A stretch of DNA of 57,838 nt, from contig JAKSLL010000014.1 of NCBI GenBank assembly GCA_024401215.1, positions 1 to 57,838 on the forward strand, given 5' to 3'. Positions 25,863 to 33,549 of this stretch are shown piece after piece (the stretch's first letter is position 1; each line of letters opens with the position of its first letter). A program made the translations under genes and the position numbers. Source of the DNA: Bacteroidaceae bacterium (GTDB lineage: Bacteria; Bacteroidota; Bacteroidia; Bacteroidales; Bacteroidaceae). The notes under the pieces are model-generated. The model ran no database searches. It saw nothing but the letters and a program-made list of their open reading frames with translations, and had not been told where the DNA came from.

Positions 25863-26040
25863 TCTCCTCATTCTATTGTTGGACAGCAGTAATACACCTT
25901 TTCTGTTTTCAAAATCGGCGTCTTTGGAAGCCGAGGACAAAACCCACTTCATTGCAATGTAGACTTTGCAAAATAGCAACAATTTGCATTATTATTGAAA
26001 AAATATAGAAAAACAATTGTGCTTTCCTGTTGAAACAGAC

Positions 26041-26070
26041 TTGCTGAGTAATAAATAATGTGTAAATTTG
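26041..26070 (+). promoter_or_regulatory. rpoD promoter
   Basis: TTG at 26041-26043, 19 nt, then TAAATTTG at 26063-26070. The start would be near 26077, only about 16 nt before the ATG. A second box TAATTTTG at 26084-26091 abuts the start codon and lacks a -33 element, so it was not chosen. Confidence 0.65.
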
Positions 26071-26092
26071 TGAGGTTTTTTCCTAATTTTGT

Positions 26093-26962
26093 ATGAGACA
26101 ATTAAAAATCACCAAGTCAATCACGAACCGTGAGAGTGCTTCGCTTGACAAGTACCTTCAGGAGATCGGTCGTGAGGAATTAATTACCGTTGAGGACGAA
26201 GTAGAACTCGCTGCGAAGATTCGCAAGGGTGGTGTAGAAGGTCGTAGAGCACTTGAAAAACTGACAAGAGCCAACCTCCGTTTCGTCGTTTCAGTAGCAA
26301 AACAGTACCAGAATCAAGGTCTCAGTCTTCCTGACCTTATCAATGAAGGAAACCTCGGACTGATCAAGGCTGCTGAGAAGTTTGACGAAACACGTGGTTT
26401 CAAGTTCATCAGTTATGCAGTATGGTGGATTCGCCAAAGCATCCTTCAGGCACTTGCAGAGCAAAGCCGCATTGTTCGCCTCCCACTCAACCAGGTTGGC
26501 TCACTCAACAAAATAGGTAAGGCATTTTCTAAGTTTGAACAAGAGAATGAGCGCCGTCCTTCACCAGAGGAGCTTGCAGAACAGCTCGACCTACCAGTAG
26601 ACAAGGTCGCAGACACAATGAAGGTTTCTGGTCGCCATATCTCTGTGGACGCACCATTCGTGGAGGGCGAAGACAACAGCCTCCTCGACATCCTCTCTAA
26701 CCCTGACTCACCATCAGCCGACAAGACACTCGTAACAGAGTCTTTGCAGCGCGAGATTGAACGCGCGCTTGATTCATTGTCATTGCGCGAGAAGGAAATT
26801 ATCAAGATGTTCTTCGGCATCGGCGAGCAAGAGAAGACGCTTGAAGAGATTGGTGACCGCTTTAATCTCACACGCGAGCGTGTAAGACAGATTAAAGAGA
26901 AAGCGATACGCCGACTCCGTACAAGCTCAAAAAGCAAACTTTTGAAGACTTACCTTGGATAA
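26093..26962 (+). CDS. rpoD: Primary RNA polymerase sigma factor (sigma-70, RpoD/SigA)
   Basis: 289 residues. Short primary sigma factor of Bacteroidota, lacking region 1.1 and the long non-conserved region of E. coli sigma-70. Region 1.2 ([15 protein letters not shown]), region 2 ([38 protein letters not shown]), region 3 ([17 protein letters not shown]) and region 4 ([33 protein letters not shown], the -35-type HTH) are all present. The protein recognises the TTTG/TAnnTTTG promoters seen across this window. It is transcribed alone from its own promoter and ends at a clear terminator (27018-27055). Identification is firm. Confidence 0.96.
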   Translation: MRQLKITKSITNRESASLDKYLQEIGREELITVEDEVELAAKIRKGGVEGRRALEKLTRANLRFVVSVAKQYQNQGLSLPDLINEGNLGLIKAAEKFDETRGFKFISYAVWWIRQSILQALAEQSRIVRLPLNQVGSLNKIGKAFSKFEQENERRPSPEELAEQLDLPVDKVADTMKVSGRHISVDAPFVEGEDNSLLDILSNPDSPSADKTLVTESLQREIERALDSLSLREKEIIKMFFGIGEQEKTLEEIGDRFNLTRERVRQIKEKAIRRLRTSSKSKLLKTYLG

Positions 26963-27017
26963 GAATATAATCGTCTGTCCATGTAGAGCCTAATTCTTTG
27001 TGGTATTAAAAATTACT

Positions 27018-27055
27018 CGAATCATAAAGTTCGCTTAGGCATACTTTATGATTCG
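27018..27055 (+). terminator. rpoD terminator
   Basis: CGAATCATAAAGT (27018-27030) pairs perfectly with ACTTTATGATTCG (27043-27055), loop 12 nt, followed by a T-rich tail. Confidence 0.85.
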
Positions 27056-27077
27056 TTTTATTTTTGAAATTATTGAA

Positions 27078-27512
27078 ATGAAAAAAATACTATTTGCGTT
27101 TGTAGTCTCCCTTTTTGCGTCTTATGCTGTTGCGCAGGAAAGTGTCGATGATTATTTCAAGAAGGGTAGCGGAAAGGTTTATGTGTTTGGCGTAAGCCAG
27201 ATGCTGACCGATTCGATTGTGTATATTTCTCCAATACAGGAGATTGCAGGCATTGATTTGCAGAAGAAGACAAAGTTTCTTCCTTATCGCTCGGAATTCA
27301 GCATGCAGATGAAGCAGTATCTTGAAGGAGAGCTGCATCTGCAAAAGCAGACAGCATGCACATTCTACGCTTCTACGCGTAAAAAGGCATCAAAGATTTA
27401 TTATAGGATAAAGAAACGTTATCTTGACAATCCCAAAACAAAGATTTTCATGGTGGATGGAAGCAAGTTTGCGTTTGTACACCCTGCCGATGCTTATAAT
27501 GAGCAGAAATAA
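27078..27512 (+). CDS. Small secreted protein of unknown function
   Basis: 144 residues from the ATG at 27078, which opens a good signal peptide (MKKILFAFVVSLFASYAVAQ). An in-frame ATG at 27048 falls inside the rpoD terminator hairpin and was rejected. The mature protein is small and basic with a VYVFGVSQMLTDSIVYISPI region, a QMKQYLEGELHLQKQTACTF stretch containing the only mature Cys, and a KKASKIYYRIKKRYL segment rich in Lys and Tyr. No family was recognised. It lies 66 bp upstream of the C11 protease on the same strand and could belong to that cassette, perhaps as a substrate or partner; this is inference from position only. Confidence 0.7.
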   Translation: MKKILFAFVVSLFASYAVAQESVDDYFKKGSGKVYVFGVSQMLTDSIVYISPIQEIAGIDLQKKTKFLPYRSEFSMQMKQYLEGELHLQKQTACTFYASTRKKASKIYYRIKKRYLDNPKTKIFMVDGSKFAFVHPADAYNEQK

Positions 27513-27578
27513 ATTGATGTCTCAGGATAATTTGTCATAATTCAGCTAACAAATGGCTGGCGATATCGACTATCATAG

Positions 27579-28841
27579 ATGAATGTAATAAAGAAAATAG
27601 CAATTAATAAAGTTGCAGCAATGCTTTTAAGTGTTGCTGCAATTTATTCGTTTTCTGCATGTTCGAAAGATGAGAATGAGGAGAAGAATGATGAAGAAGA
27701 GCATAGCAGAACTGTTATTTTTTATATTGCCGCCGATAATTCTTTGAGTAACAATGCCAAATATGATTTGAAGGAAATCTATCAAGGTATGCAGAATCTT
27801 GTTATTGGTGAAGACGACAAGGTTGTTGTGTATGTTGACGATACCTATTCAACATCATTACTATATCTTGACAAAAAACTTGCAGCCGACGGCACAGGGG
27901 ATTTTGAGCTTATACATGAATACTCTGAAGAAATAAATTCATGCGACTCTGAGGTGTTGAAAGAAGTGCTCAGCCTTGTCAAAAGTAAATACAAGTCAGA
28001 CTCCTACGGGCTTGTTTTGTGGTCGCACGGAACAGGGTGGATGCCTTCACTATGTGAAAAGGACGGTCCGCTGCCAGCAAAACGACGAACTTTTGGCCTT
28101 GACAATAGTGAGGTAAGACCAGGCAGACAGATGAGAGTAAGTTCTCTGGCTAAGGCTGTTGAAGAAACCGGAGGCGTGGATTTTATTTTCTTTGACGCCT
28201 GTTTCATGCAATGCATAGAGGTGGCATATCAGCTCCGCAATGCAACGAGATATGTTATTGGATCTCCTTGCGAGCTTCCGGGTGAGGGCGCGAATTACAC
28301 CACTATGGTTGAAGCCATGTTCAGTAAAGACAACTATGCAGAGAAGATGGTGGAAGCATATTATAAAGAGTATTCTGACGATGGGGATACGTACGGAATA
28401 AACGTGTCTGCCATAAAAACTGCTGAATTAGAATCGTATTCCGACTATATGAAGGGTTTGGTGGGGAAATATAGTGAGGAATTGCGAAATGCCGACTATG
28501 ACTACATGCTCAATTATTTCCAATATGAAATGTGGCAATACCAGGTTGCTCAACCAAACTTCTTTGATATGCAAGCAGTTATGCTGGAAGTGCTTGATGA
28601 CAACGATTATAAGGAGTGGAGAAAGCGCACAAATGCAGTTATAATAAAAAACATGGAGACTCCATTTTGGTATAGCTCATATAACAACCGCAAAAACTAC
28701 TTTGACGTGACAGAATGCTGCGGTGTGTCTATGTTTATACCGATGGAAGTATATGATAATTATAATAATAACAACTTCAACAAAAGCATTCTAAATACAG
28801 AGTGGGGAGAAAAGGTTTGGAGTCAATATAATTACAAATAA
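27579..28841 (+). CDS. Clostripain-like (C11) cysteine peptidase lipoprotein
   Basis: 420 residues. Signal peptide with lipobox YSFSACSK (Cys28), then an acidic linker and a caspase-hemoglobinase fold of peptidase family C11. The catalytic dyad is His150 in LVLWSHGTGW and Cys208 in FIFFDACFMQC. The second strand motif RTVIFYIAADNSL and the GSPCELPGEGANY block after the dyad are also typical. C11 enzymes usually cleave after Arg or Lys and are often self-activated. The protein should be lipid-anchored on the periplasmic side or the cell surface. The stop codon overlaps the next ATG (TAATG), showing translational coupling with the HPr-kinase-like gene. Family firm; substrate unknown. Confidence 0.9.
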   Translation: MNVIKKIAINKVAAMLLSVAAIYSFSACSKDENEEKNDEEEHSRTVIFYIAADNSLSNNAKYDLKEIYQGMQNLVIGEDDKVVVYVDDTYSTSLLYLDKKLAADGTGDFELIHEYSEEINSCDSEVLKEVLSLVKSKYKSDSYGLVLWSHGTGWMPSLCEKDGPLPAKRRTFGLDNSEVRPGRQMRVSSLAKAVEETGGVDFIFFDACFMQCIEVAYQLRNATRYVIGSPCELPGEGANYTTMVEAMFSKDNYAEKMVEAYYKEYSDDGDTYGINVSAIKTAELESYSDYMKGLVGKYSEELRNADYDYMLNYFQYEMWQYQVAQPNFFDMQAVMLEVLDDNDYKEWRKRTNAVIIKNMETPFWYSSYNNRKNYFDVTECCGVSMFIPMEVYDNYNNNNFNKSILNTEWGEKVWSQYNYK

Positions 28842-29746
28842 TGAATAAAGTATATTACCGAGTAGGGCGTCATACATACTGCGTGGAATTCTGCGATGAG
28901 GTGAACTCAGAAAAGCTCATTCCTTCAAGCGACCCATTTCGTCTTGAAGAAGAGCCTGACGCAAGCGAGCCTCTTCTGTTTACGCTGAAAGTTGATGACA
29001 CGTGGCGCCCTTCAAAGAAAGGAACAGAAATCGGCCAGTTCGATTGCGGTGGAAACAATCACGGTGTATATAAGCTGGAAGATGGTTCATACCAGATTCT
29101 TGTTAGTGACGTTACAGGAAGACATTGCTGCCTTATGCAATGTTCGAGTGATTTCTCTACTGGCTCAGTATGCCTTAATGGAAATTTCACTATGCGTAAC
29201 TTTGGGCTGAATAATGCGCTAATGATGATGTACGCCTTTGCAGGAGCCGACAAGAATACCGTGCTCATGCACGCATCTGTGATTAGAGAAGATGGCAAAG
29301 GCTATCTCTGTCTTGGAGTGAGCGGTACAGGCAAAAGCACTCATACAAGCAATTGGCTGAAGTGGGTGCCAAATACAGATTTGATGAATGATGACAATCC
29401 TGTTGTGCGCATTACGGAAGACGGTGTGGCTCGTGTTTTCGGTTCGCCATGGAGCGGTAAAACACCATGTTACAGAAACGTGGAGGCTCCTATTGGAGCA
29501 TTTCTCCAGCTGAAACAAGCTCCATATAACAAGATTGTGCAACAATCGCCAATAGAAGGCTTCGCCTCACTTCTGCCATCATGCTCAGTTATGAAGTGGG
29601 ACAGAAGAGATTATGTAGGCACCTGCAACACGGTGAGCGGAATATTATCACTCGTCCCTACATATCTGCTTGAGAATCTGCCTGATATTGATGCGGTAAA
29701 GATGAGCTATAAAGCTATGACTGGCAAAGAACTAAAAATGGGGTAA
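28841..29746 (+). CDS. HPr-kinase-like P-loop protein
   Basis: 301 residues, cytoplasmic, overlapping the protease stop codon by one base. The C-terminal half has a P-loop CLGVSGTGKSTHTSNW (about 157-172, Lys165), a preceding HASVI (His144), a Walker-B-like LMNDDNPVV (Asp184-Asp185) and FGSPWSGKTP. This is the arrangement of HPr kinase/PEP-carboxykinase-like proteins that appear in peptide-modification and exopolysaccharide clusters. The first about 120 residues form a separate beta-rich domain with several Cys (FCDE, HCCLMQC). True HprK would be accompanied by a PTS HPr, which is not seen here. It probably phosphorylates or adenylates a peptide or protein handled by the neighbouring PqqD-like protein. 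Fold likely; activity unknown. Confidence 0.75.
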   Translation: MNKVYYRVGRHTYCVEFCDEVNSEKLIPSSDPFRLEEEPDASEPLLFTLKVDDTWRPSKKGTEIGQFDCGGNNHGVYKLEDGSYQILVSDVTGRHCCLMQCSSDFSTGSVCLNGNFTMRNFGLNNALMMMYAFAGADKNTVLMHASVIREDGKGYLCLGVSGTGKSTHTSNWLKWVPNTDLMNDDNPVVRITEDGVARVFGSPWSGKTPCYRNVEAPIGAFLQLKQAPYNKIVQQSPIEGFASLLPSCSVMKWDRRDYVGTCNTVSGILSLVPTYLLENLPDIDAVKMSYKAMTGKELKMG

Positions 29747-29763
29747 ATCACAAATTGCTGCAA

Positions 29764-30336
29764 ATGACACATCTCATAAAAAAAGAAGAAGGTGTTGATG
29801 TTGACAATGACTTTGTCACTATGGATAATCGATACATCATTCCTGTGATGATAGAAATCATCAATGAGGGGTGTGACCGTTTTATCCTTGCGCGAGGATA
29901 CAGCATGCGGCCATTCATCGAAGACAAGAGGGATGGGCTTGTGTTCAGCAAAATTGATGATTTTTCAAGTCTCAAAGTTGGCGATGTTGTTCTTGCGGAA
30001 ATTCAGAAAGGGCATTTTGTGTGTCATAGAATAAAGGACATAAGCAATGGCGTTGTCACCATGAGGGGCGACGGCAATCTGAGAGATGATGTGCCGTTTC
30101 CGATAGAAAATGTGAAAGTCAGGCTTACCAAGATCATCAAAAACCTCAAGATAGACAAGCTCAGAGAGGCAAAAGACAACGAAATAAACTTTATGCTGAA
30201 TGGAGGTTACGGGAAGGTTTACGACCTCGACACTTCAAAGGTGTGGAAATGCTATTCCGCCGTATGGACAAGGCTTGAACTTCCAAGACGATACCTGCTC
30301 GCAGCCTACAGATTGATGTTAAAAATAACAAAGTAA
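29764..30336 (+). CDS. S24/S26 signal-peptidase-like protein with Ser/His dyad
   Basis: 190 residues from the ATG at 29764 (a TTG three codons earlier is possible). ARGYSMRPFI carries the S26 nucleophile (Ser47), VCHRI the His that replaces Lys in SipW/ER-type signal peptidases (His88), and MRGDGN the conserved Gly-Asp-x-Asn (Asp103). The order and spacing match the Ser/His type rather than LepB. There is no clear N- or C-terminal membrane anchor, only an amphipathic basic end (LELPRRYLLAAYRLMLKI), so it may be cytoplasmic or peripheral, which is odd for a signal peptidase. It lies 17 bp after the HPr-kinase-like gene and 11 bp before the PqqD-like gene. Confidence 0.8.
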   Translation: MTHLIKKEEGVDVDNDFVTMDNRYIIPVMIEIINEGCDRFILARGYSMRPFIEDKRDGLVFSKIDDFSSLKVGDVVLAEIQKGHFVCHRIKDISNGVVTMRGDGNLRDDVPFPIENVKVRLTKIIKNLKIDKLREAKDNEINFMLNGGYGKVYDLDTSKVWKCYSAVWTRLELPRRYLLAAYRLMLKITK

Positions 30337-30347
30337 AAAATAAGACA

Positions 30348-30614
30348 ATGAAAATAAGAAAAGGATTTGAACTTCACAAAGTTTGCGATGAGAATATCAT
30401 TATCTCACATGGTGTTGAAAACATAAACTTCACAAAAGTCATAACTCTTAATGAGACAGCAGCATACCTTTGGAATAAGGTTGCGTCAAAGGACTTTACT
30501 GAGGAGGAATTGGTAGAACTTCTCCTTAAGGAATATGAAGTTGACAAAGAGACAGCTGCTGCCGATGTGAAGAACCTTGTTGAATCATGGGTTAATGCAG
30601 GGCTTGTTGAATAA
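30348..30614 (+). CDS. PqqD-like peptide chaperone
   Basis: 88 residues. The pattern of a beta-hairpin (VENINFTKVITLNETAAYLW) and then helices (FTEEELVELLLKEYEVDKE; VKNLVESWVNAGLVE) is that of PqqD/RRE domains, which hold the leader of a precursor peptide for modifying enzymes. NETAAYLWNKV is the usual LNxTAAxxW signature. It is the last gene of the C11/HPr-kinase-like/S26/PqqD cassette. No radical-SAM gene or obvious precursor peptide is present nearby, so its client is unknown. Family call is strong for such a short protein. Confidence 0.85.
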   Translation: MKIRKGFELHKVCDENIIISHGVENINFTKVITLNETAAYLWNKVASKDFTEEELVELLLKEYEVDKETAAADVKNLVESWVNAGLVE

Positions 30615-30630
30615 GTAGGTAATACAAATA

Positions 30631-30775
30631 ACACAAGTTTCGCTTGTTGGGGAGTTAAAAGGGGAGTTAAAGTGAAGAATGTCTGTACATGGTGTTGGCA
30701 CTTTACTCCGAGCGAAACTATAACTCCTCTTAAACTCCACAAACAGAACAAGTTGCAAACTTGCGAAAATTGAAT
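30631..30775. repeat. Dispersed repeat, copy 2, in the gap before ung
   Basis: ACAAGTTTCGCTTGTTGGGGAG is followed by GGGGAGTTAAAGTG, echoing 18986-19022. The complementary words ACTTTACTCC, GAGCGAAACT and TTAAACTCC follow at 30700-30740, so the block could fold into a long imperfect hairpin. CAAGTTGCAAACTTGCG at about 30750 echoes 22130. No gene was found in 30615-30814. Confidence 0.5.
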
Positions 30776-30814
30776 ATAAAAATTTTGAGCATTTAGTAAT
30801 GGCGAATTAGCAGA

Positions 30815-31480
30815 ATGAATCAAGTAAACATCGAACCAAGCTGGAAGGAGAAGCTGCAAGGCGAATTTGACAAGCCATATTTTGACAGGCTTATCCAATT
30901 CGTAAAGGAGGAGTATTCCTCCTACACCTGTTATCCTCCAGGTCGCATGATATTCAACGCTTTCAATCTCTGTCCATTTGATTCTGTAAAAGTTGTCTTA
31001 ATCGGGCAGGATCCATACCACGAGCCAGGTCAAGCACATGGTTTGTGTTTTTCTGTGAATGATGGCATAGCATTTCCTCCATCGCTCCGCAACATTTTTC
31101 AAGAGATAAAGACCGATGTTGGAACGGAGATACCCCTGTCGGGCAATCTTACCAGGTGGGCAGAGCAGGGTGTGCTGCTCTTGAATGCGACACTTACGGT
31201 ACGCGCACATGCTGCAGGATCACACCAGAAACAAGGATGGGAGGAATTTACAGATGCTGTTATACAGACAATCAGCGCAGAGAAACAGCATGTGGTGTTC
31301 ATCTTGTGGGGCAGCTACGCACAAAGCAAAGCAAAGCTGATAGACAGCACACGCCATTGCATCCTTCGTTCTGCTCATCCTTCGCCTCTATCTGCATACA
31401 GAGGATTCTTTGGTAATCACCATTTCTCTTTATGCAACAGATACTTGTCAGAAAATAATATCAATCCAATAACATGGTAA
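30815..31480 (+). CDS. ung: Uracil-DNA glycosylase, family 1
   Basis: 221 residues. Ung removes uracil from DNA to start base-excision repair. Motifs: VVLIGQDPYHEPGQAHGLCF, with the catalytic Asp in GQDPYH; the Phe that stacks on uracil (LCFSV); LLLNATLTVRAH with the specificity Asn; and RSAHPSPLSAYRGFFG, the His/Leu intercalation loop. Full length and typical of the family. It follows the repeat-bearing gap after the PqqD gene and is followed after 4 bp by the SGNH hydrolase, so transcription into the secreted-enzyme run is likely. Identification is firm. Confidence 0.97.
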   Translation: MNQVNIEPSWKEKLQGEFDKPYFDRLIQFVKEEYSSYTCYPPGRMIFNAFNLCPFDSVKVVLIGQDPYHEPGQAHGLCFSVNDGIAFPPSLRNIFQEIKTDVGTEIPLSGNLTRWAEQGVLLLNATLTVRAHAAGSHQKQGWEEFTDAVIQTISAEKQHVVFILWGSYAQSKAKLIDSTRHCILRSAHPSPLSAYRGFFGNHHFSLCNRYLSENNINPITW

Positions 31481-31484
31481 CATT

Positions 31485-32237
31485 ATGAAAAAAATACTCT
31501 TATCACTTATTGTTTCAGTCCTTTCTTTAGGCTCATCATTTGCGCAATGCTGCCAGCAAAAGTCAATAACTGTGTTTGGTGACAGCTATTCAACATTTGA
31601 AGGATACATCACTCCATCAACAAATGAACCATGGTATTTCGTGAGCCATCGTCAGAAAGATAATGATGTGGCAGAAGTAGAACAGACATGGTGGCATCAG
31701 TTGATCAAGAAAAACGGCTGGAAGCTCTGCATGAACAACTCTTACAGCGGCTCTACTGTATCTTCTTCAGGATATCGAGGCGAAGACTATACCCCACGTT
31801 CTTTTGTGACCAGAATGGATAATCTTGGAAATCCAGACATCATATTCATTTTCGCTGGCACTAATGACTCGTGGGTTCCTTCACCAATAGGCGAGTACAA
31901 ATACTCAAACTGGACAAAAGAAGACTTGAAGGCGTTCCGCCCATCGCTTGCAAAAATGCTTGACTACATGACTAAGCGATACATGGGAGTGGATTTGTAT
32001 TACATTCTTAACAGCGAGCTTCGTGATGAGATTAACTCATCTGTATATGAGATATGCGGACATTATAATGTGCCAGTAATCACTCTGACCAACATTGAGA
32101 AGAAAGCAGGTCATCCATCAATAGCTGGTATGAAAGCTATTGCTGAACAGGTTGATGCTTTCGTCAAAGAAAACGGCTGCAAAAAATGCGATGCAAAGTC
32201 TTGTTCAAGCAAGGCTTCAAGCAAAAAGAAGAAATAG
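31485..32237 (+). CDS. Secreted SGNH/GDSL hydrolase with Cys/Lys tail
   Basis: 250 residues. Signal peptide (MKKILLSLIVSVLSLGSSFAQ), then ITVFGDSYSTFEGY with the nucleophile Ser of block I, NNSYSGSTVSS with the Gly of block II, FIFAGTNDSW with the Asn of block III, and GHPSIAGMKAI with the catalytic His of block V. Esterase or lipase activity, perhaps deacetylation of polysaccharides, is expected. The C-terminus is unusual: CKKCDAKSCSSKASSKKKK, a Cys- and Lys-rich tail absent from normal members. It begins 4 bp after ung and precedes a periplasmic phospholipase-D-like gene. Family firm; substrate unknown. Confidence 0.88.
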   Translation: MKKILLSLIVSVLSLGSSFAQCCQQKSITVFGDSYSTFEGYITPSTNEPWYFVSHRQKDNDVAEVEQTWWHQLIKKNGWKLCMNNSYSGSTVSSSGYRGEDYTPRSFVTRMDNLGNPDIIFIFAGTNDSWVPSPIGEYKYSNWTKEDLKAFRPSLAKMLDYMTKRYMGVDLYYILNSELRDEINSSVYEICGHYNVPVITLTNIEKKAGHPSIAGMKAIAEQVDAFVKENGCKKCDAKSCSSKASSKKKK

Positions 32238-32297
32238 GAAACAAAAGAATAAATATATAGACCACAGCTTTAATGCAATGGTGCTATTTACTTGTAG

Positions 32298-33524
32298 ATG
32301 AAAAGATTGTTATTTATAATATCCCTTTTGTGTGCATTATGTGTCAATAGTGCAGAAGCTCAGACTTCCGACAGTATTGTAGCTAACCATCTGCGACAAA
32401 GGGGTATTGACATAGTGGATGGAAACTCCGTTCATCTTTTGACATCTGGTCATGACAAATTTGTTGACTTGTTTGATGAGGTGAGAAATGCAAAGAAGTT
32501 TGTACATCTTGAGTATTTCAATTTCAGAAACGACTCAATAGCTGGCCTCCTTTTCGACATCCTTGCACAAAAAGTGAAAGAGGGTGTTGAGGTGCGTGCA
32601 TTGTATGACGCTTTTGGAAATTCATCAAACAACAAGCCGATAACAAAAGAGATGCATGACTCGATAAGAGGATTGGGCATTGACTTGGTGCAGTTCGACC
32701 CAATTACTTTCCCTTGGGTCAATCATATAATACCCCGTGACCACAGGAAGATTGTCATCATTGACGGGCGTATTGCTTATACAGGCGGCATGAATGTGGC
32801 AGATTACTATATTGAGGGCATTCCCGAGATAGGGGACTGGCATGATATGCACATGCACATTGAAGGCCCTATAGTCAATAAGCTTCATGACATTTTCGCA
32901 AGAATGTGGAAAAAGCAGACGGGAGAAGTCATCAGCGGAGAGAAGTATTTCCCAACAGACAACACAAGCAGCGACAATCTGAGACTTGCCATTGTTGATA
33001 GGCATCACAAGAAAACTCCTGCCGCAATAAGAGACCTTTTCTGTTCTATGCTGAACTCTGCACAGGAGAAAGTTTTATTGATAAATCCTTATTTTGTACC
33101 GACACACAAGGTGCGAAAAGCATTGAAAAGGGCAATTGATAGGGGAGTGGATGTGCAAATTCTCTTGTCAGCAAAGAGCGATATACCGCTCACGCCAGAG
33201 GCTTCACATTATGTAGGAAACAATCTTGCTAAACGAGGCGCAAAAGTGTATCTCTTCCATGGAGGATTCCACCATACAAAAATTATGATGGTTGATGACA
33301 AATTCTGTACAGTAGGTTCAAGCAATATGGACTCGAGATCGCTCAGATGCGATTATGAAGTCAACACCGTGGTGTTCTCGCAGAAGACAACAAATGAATT
33401 GACGGATTTGTTTAACGAGCAGCTGGAATCCTCTACACAGATGGAGAAAGGATACTGGAAGACACGAACTACAGGTAAGAAATTTCAAGGGTGGTTTGGC
33501 AACCTACTTACACCTTGGCTATAG
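32298..33524 (+). CDS. Phospholipase-D-like protein (cardiolipin synthase type) with signal peptide
   Basis: 408 residues. Two HKD motifs: DHRKIVIIDGRIAYTGGMN (about 150-168) and HHTKIMMVDDKFCTVGSSNM (about 328-347), each with the HxKxxxxD core. This pairing is that of cardiolipin synthases and related phosphatidyltransferases. Cardiolipin synthases normally start with two transmembrane helices; here the N-terminus is a cleavable-looking signal (MKRLLFIISLLCALCVNSAEAQ), so the enzyme is probably periplasmic or secreted. It lies between the SGNH hydrolase and the GHL10 protein. It may act on membrane phospholipids from outside or be a nuclease-type PLD. Superfamily firm; exact reaction uncertain. 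Confidence 0.85.
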   Translation: MKRLLFIISLLCALCVNSAEAQTSDSIVANHLRQRGIDIVDGNSVHLLTSGHDKFVDLFDEVRNAKKFVHLEYFNFRNDSIAGLLFDILAQKVKEGVEVRALYDAFGNSSNNKPITKEMHDSIRGLGIDLVQFDPITFPWVNHIIPRDHRKIVIIDGRIAYTGGMNVADYYIEGIPEIGDWHDMHMHIEGPIVNKLHDIFARMWKKQTGEVISGEKYFPTDNTSSDNLRLAIVDRHHKKTPAAIRDLFCSMLNSAQEKVLLINPYFVPTHKVRKALKRAIDRGVDVQILLSAKSDIPLTPEASHYVGNNLAKRGAKVYLFHGGFHHTKIMMVDDKFCTVGSSNMDSRSLRCDYEVNTVVFSQKTTNELTDLFNEQLESSTQMEKGYWKTRTTGKKFQGWFGNLLTPWL

Positions 33525-33549
33525 ACTAACAATTTAACTATTTGATATT

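Noticed and set aside
25863-26040. Possible small gene between the LemA partner and rpoD
   Set aside because: Only a minor hairpin (CGGCGTCTTTGGAAGCCG) and no frame with a credible start or composition.
26084-26091. TAATTTTG abutting the rpoD start codon
   Set aside because: No -33 element at the right distance; the box at 26063-26070 with TTG at 26041 fits better.
27048-27077. In-frame ATG upstream of the small secreted protein, adding ten residues
   Set aside because: It lies within the rpoD terminator hairpin (27018-27055); the ATG at 27078 directly opens a signal peptide.
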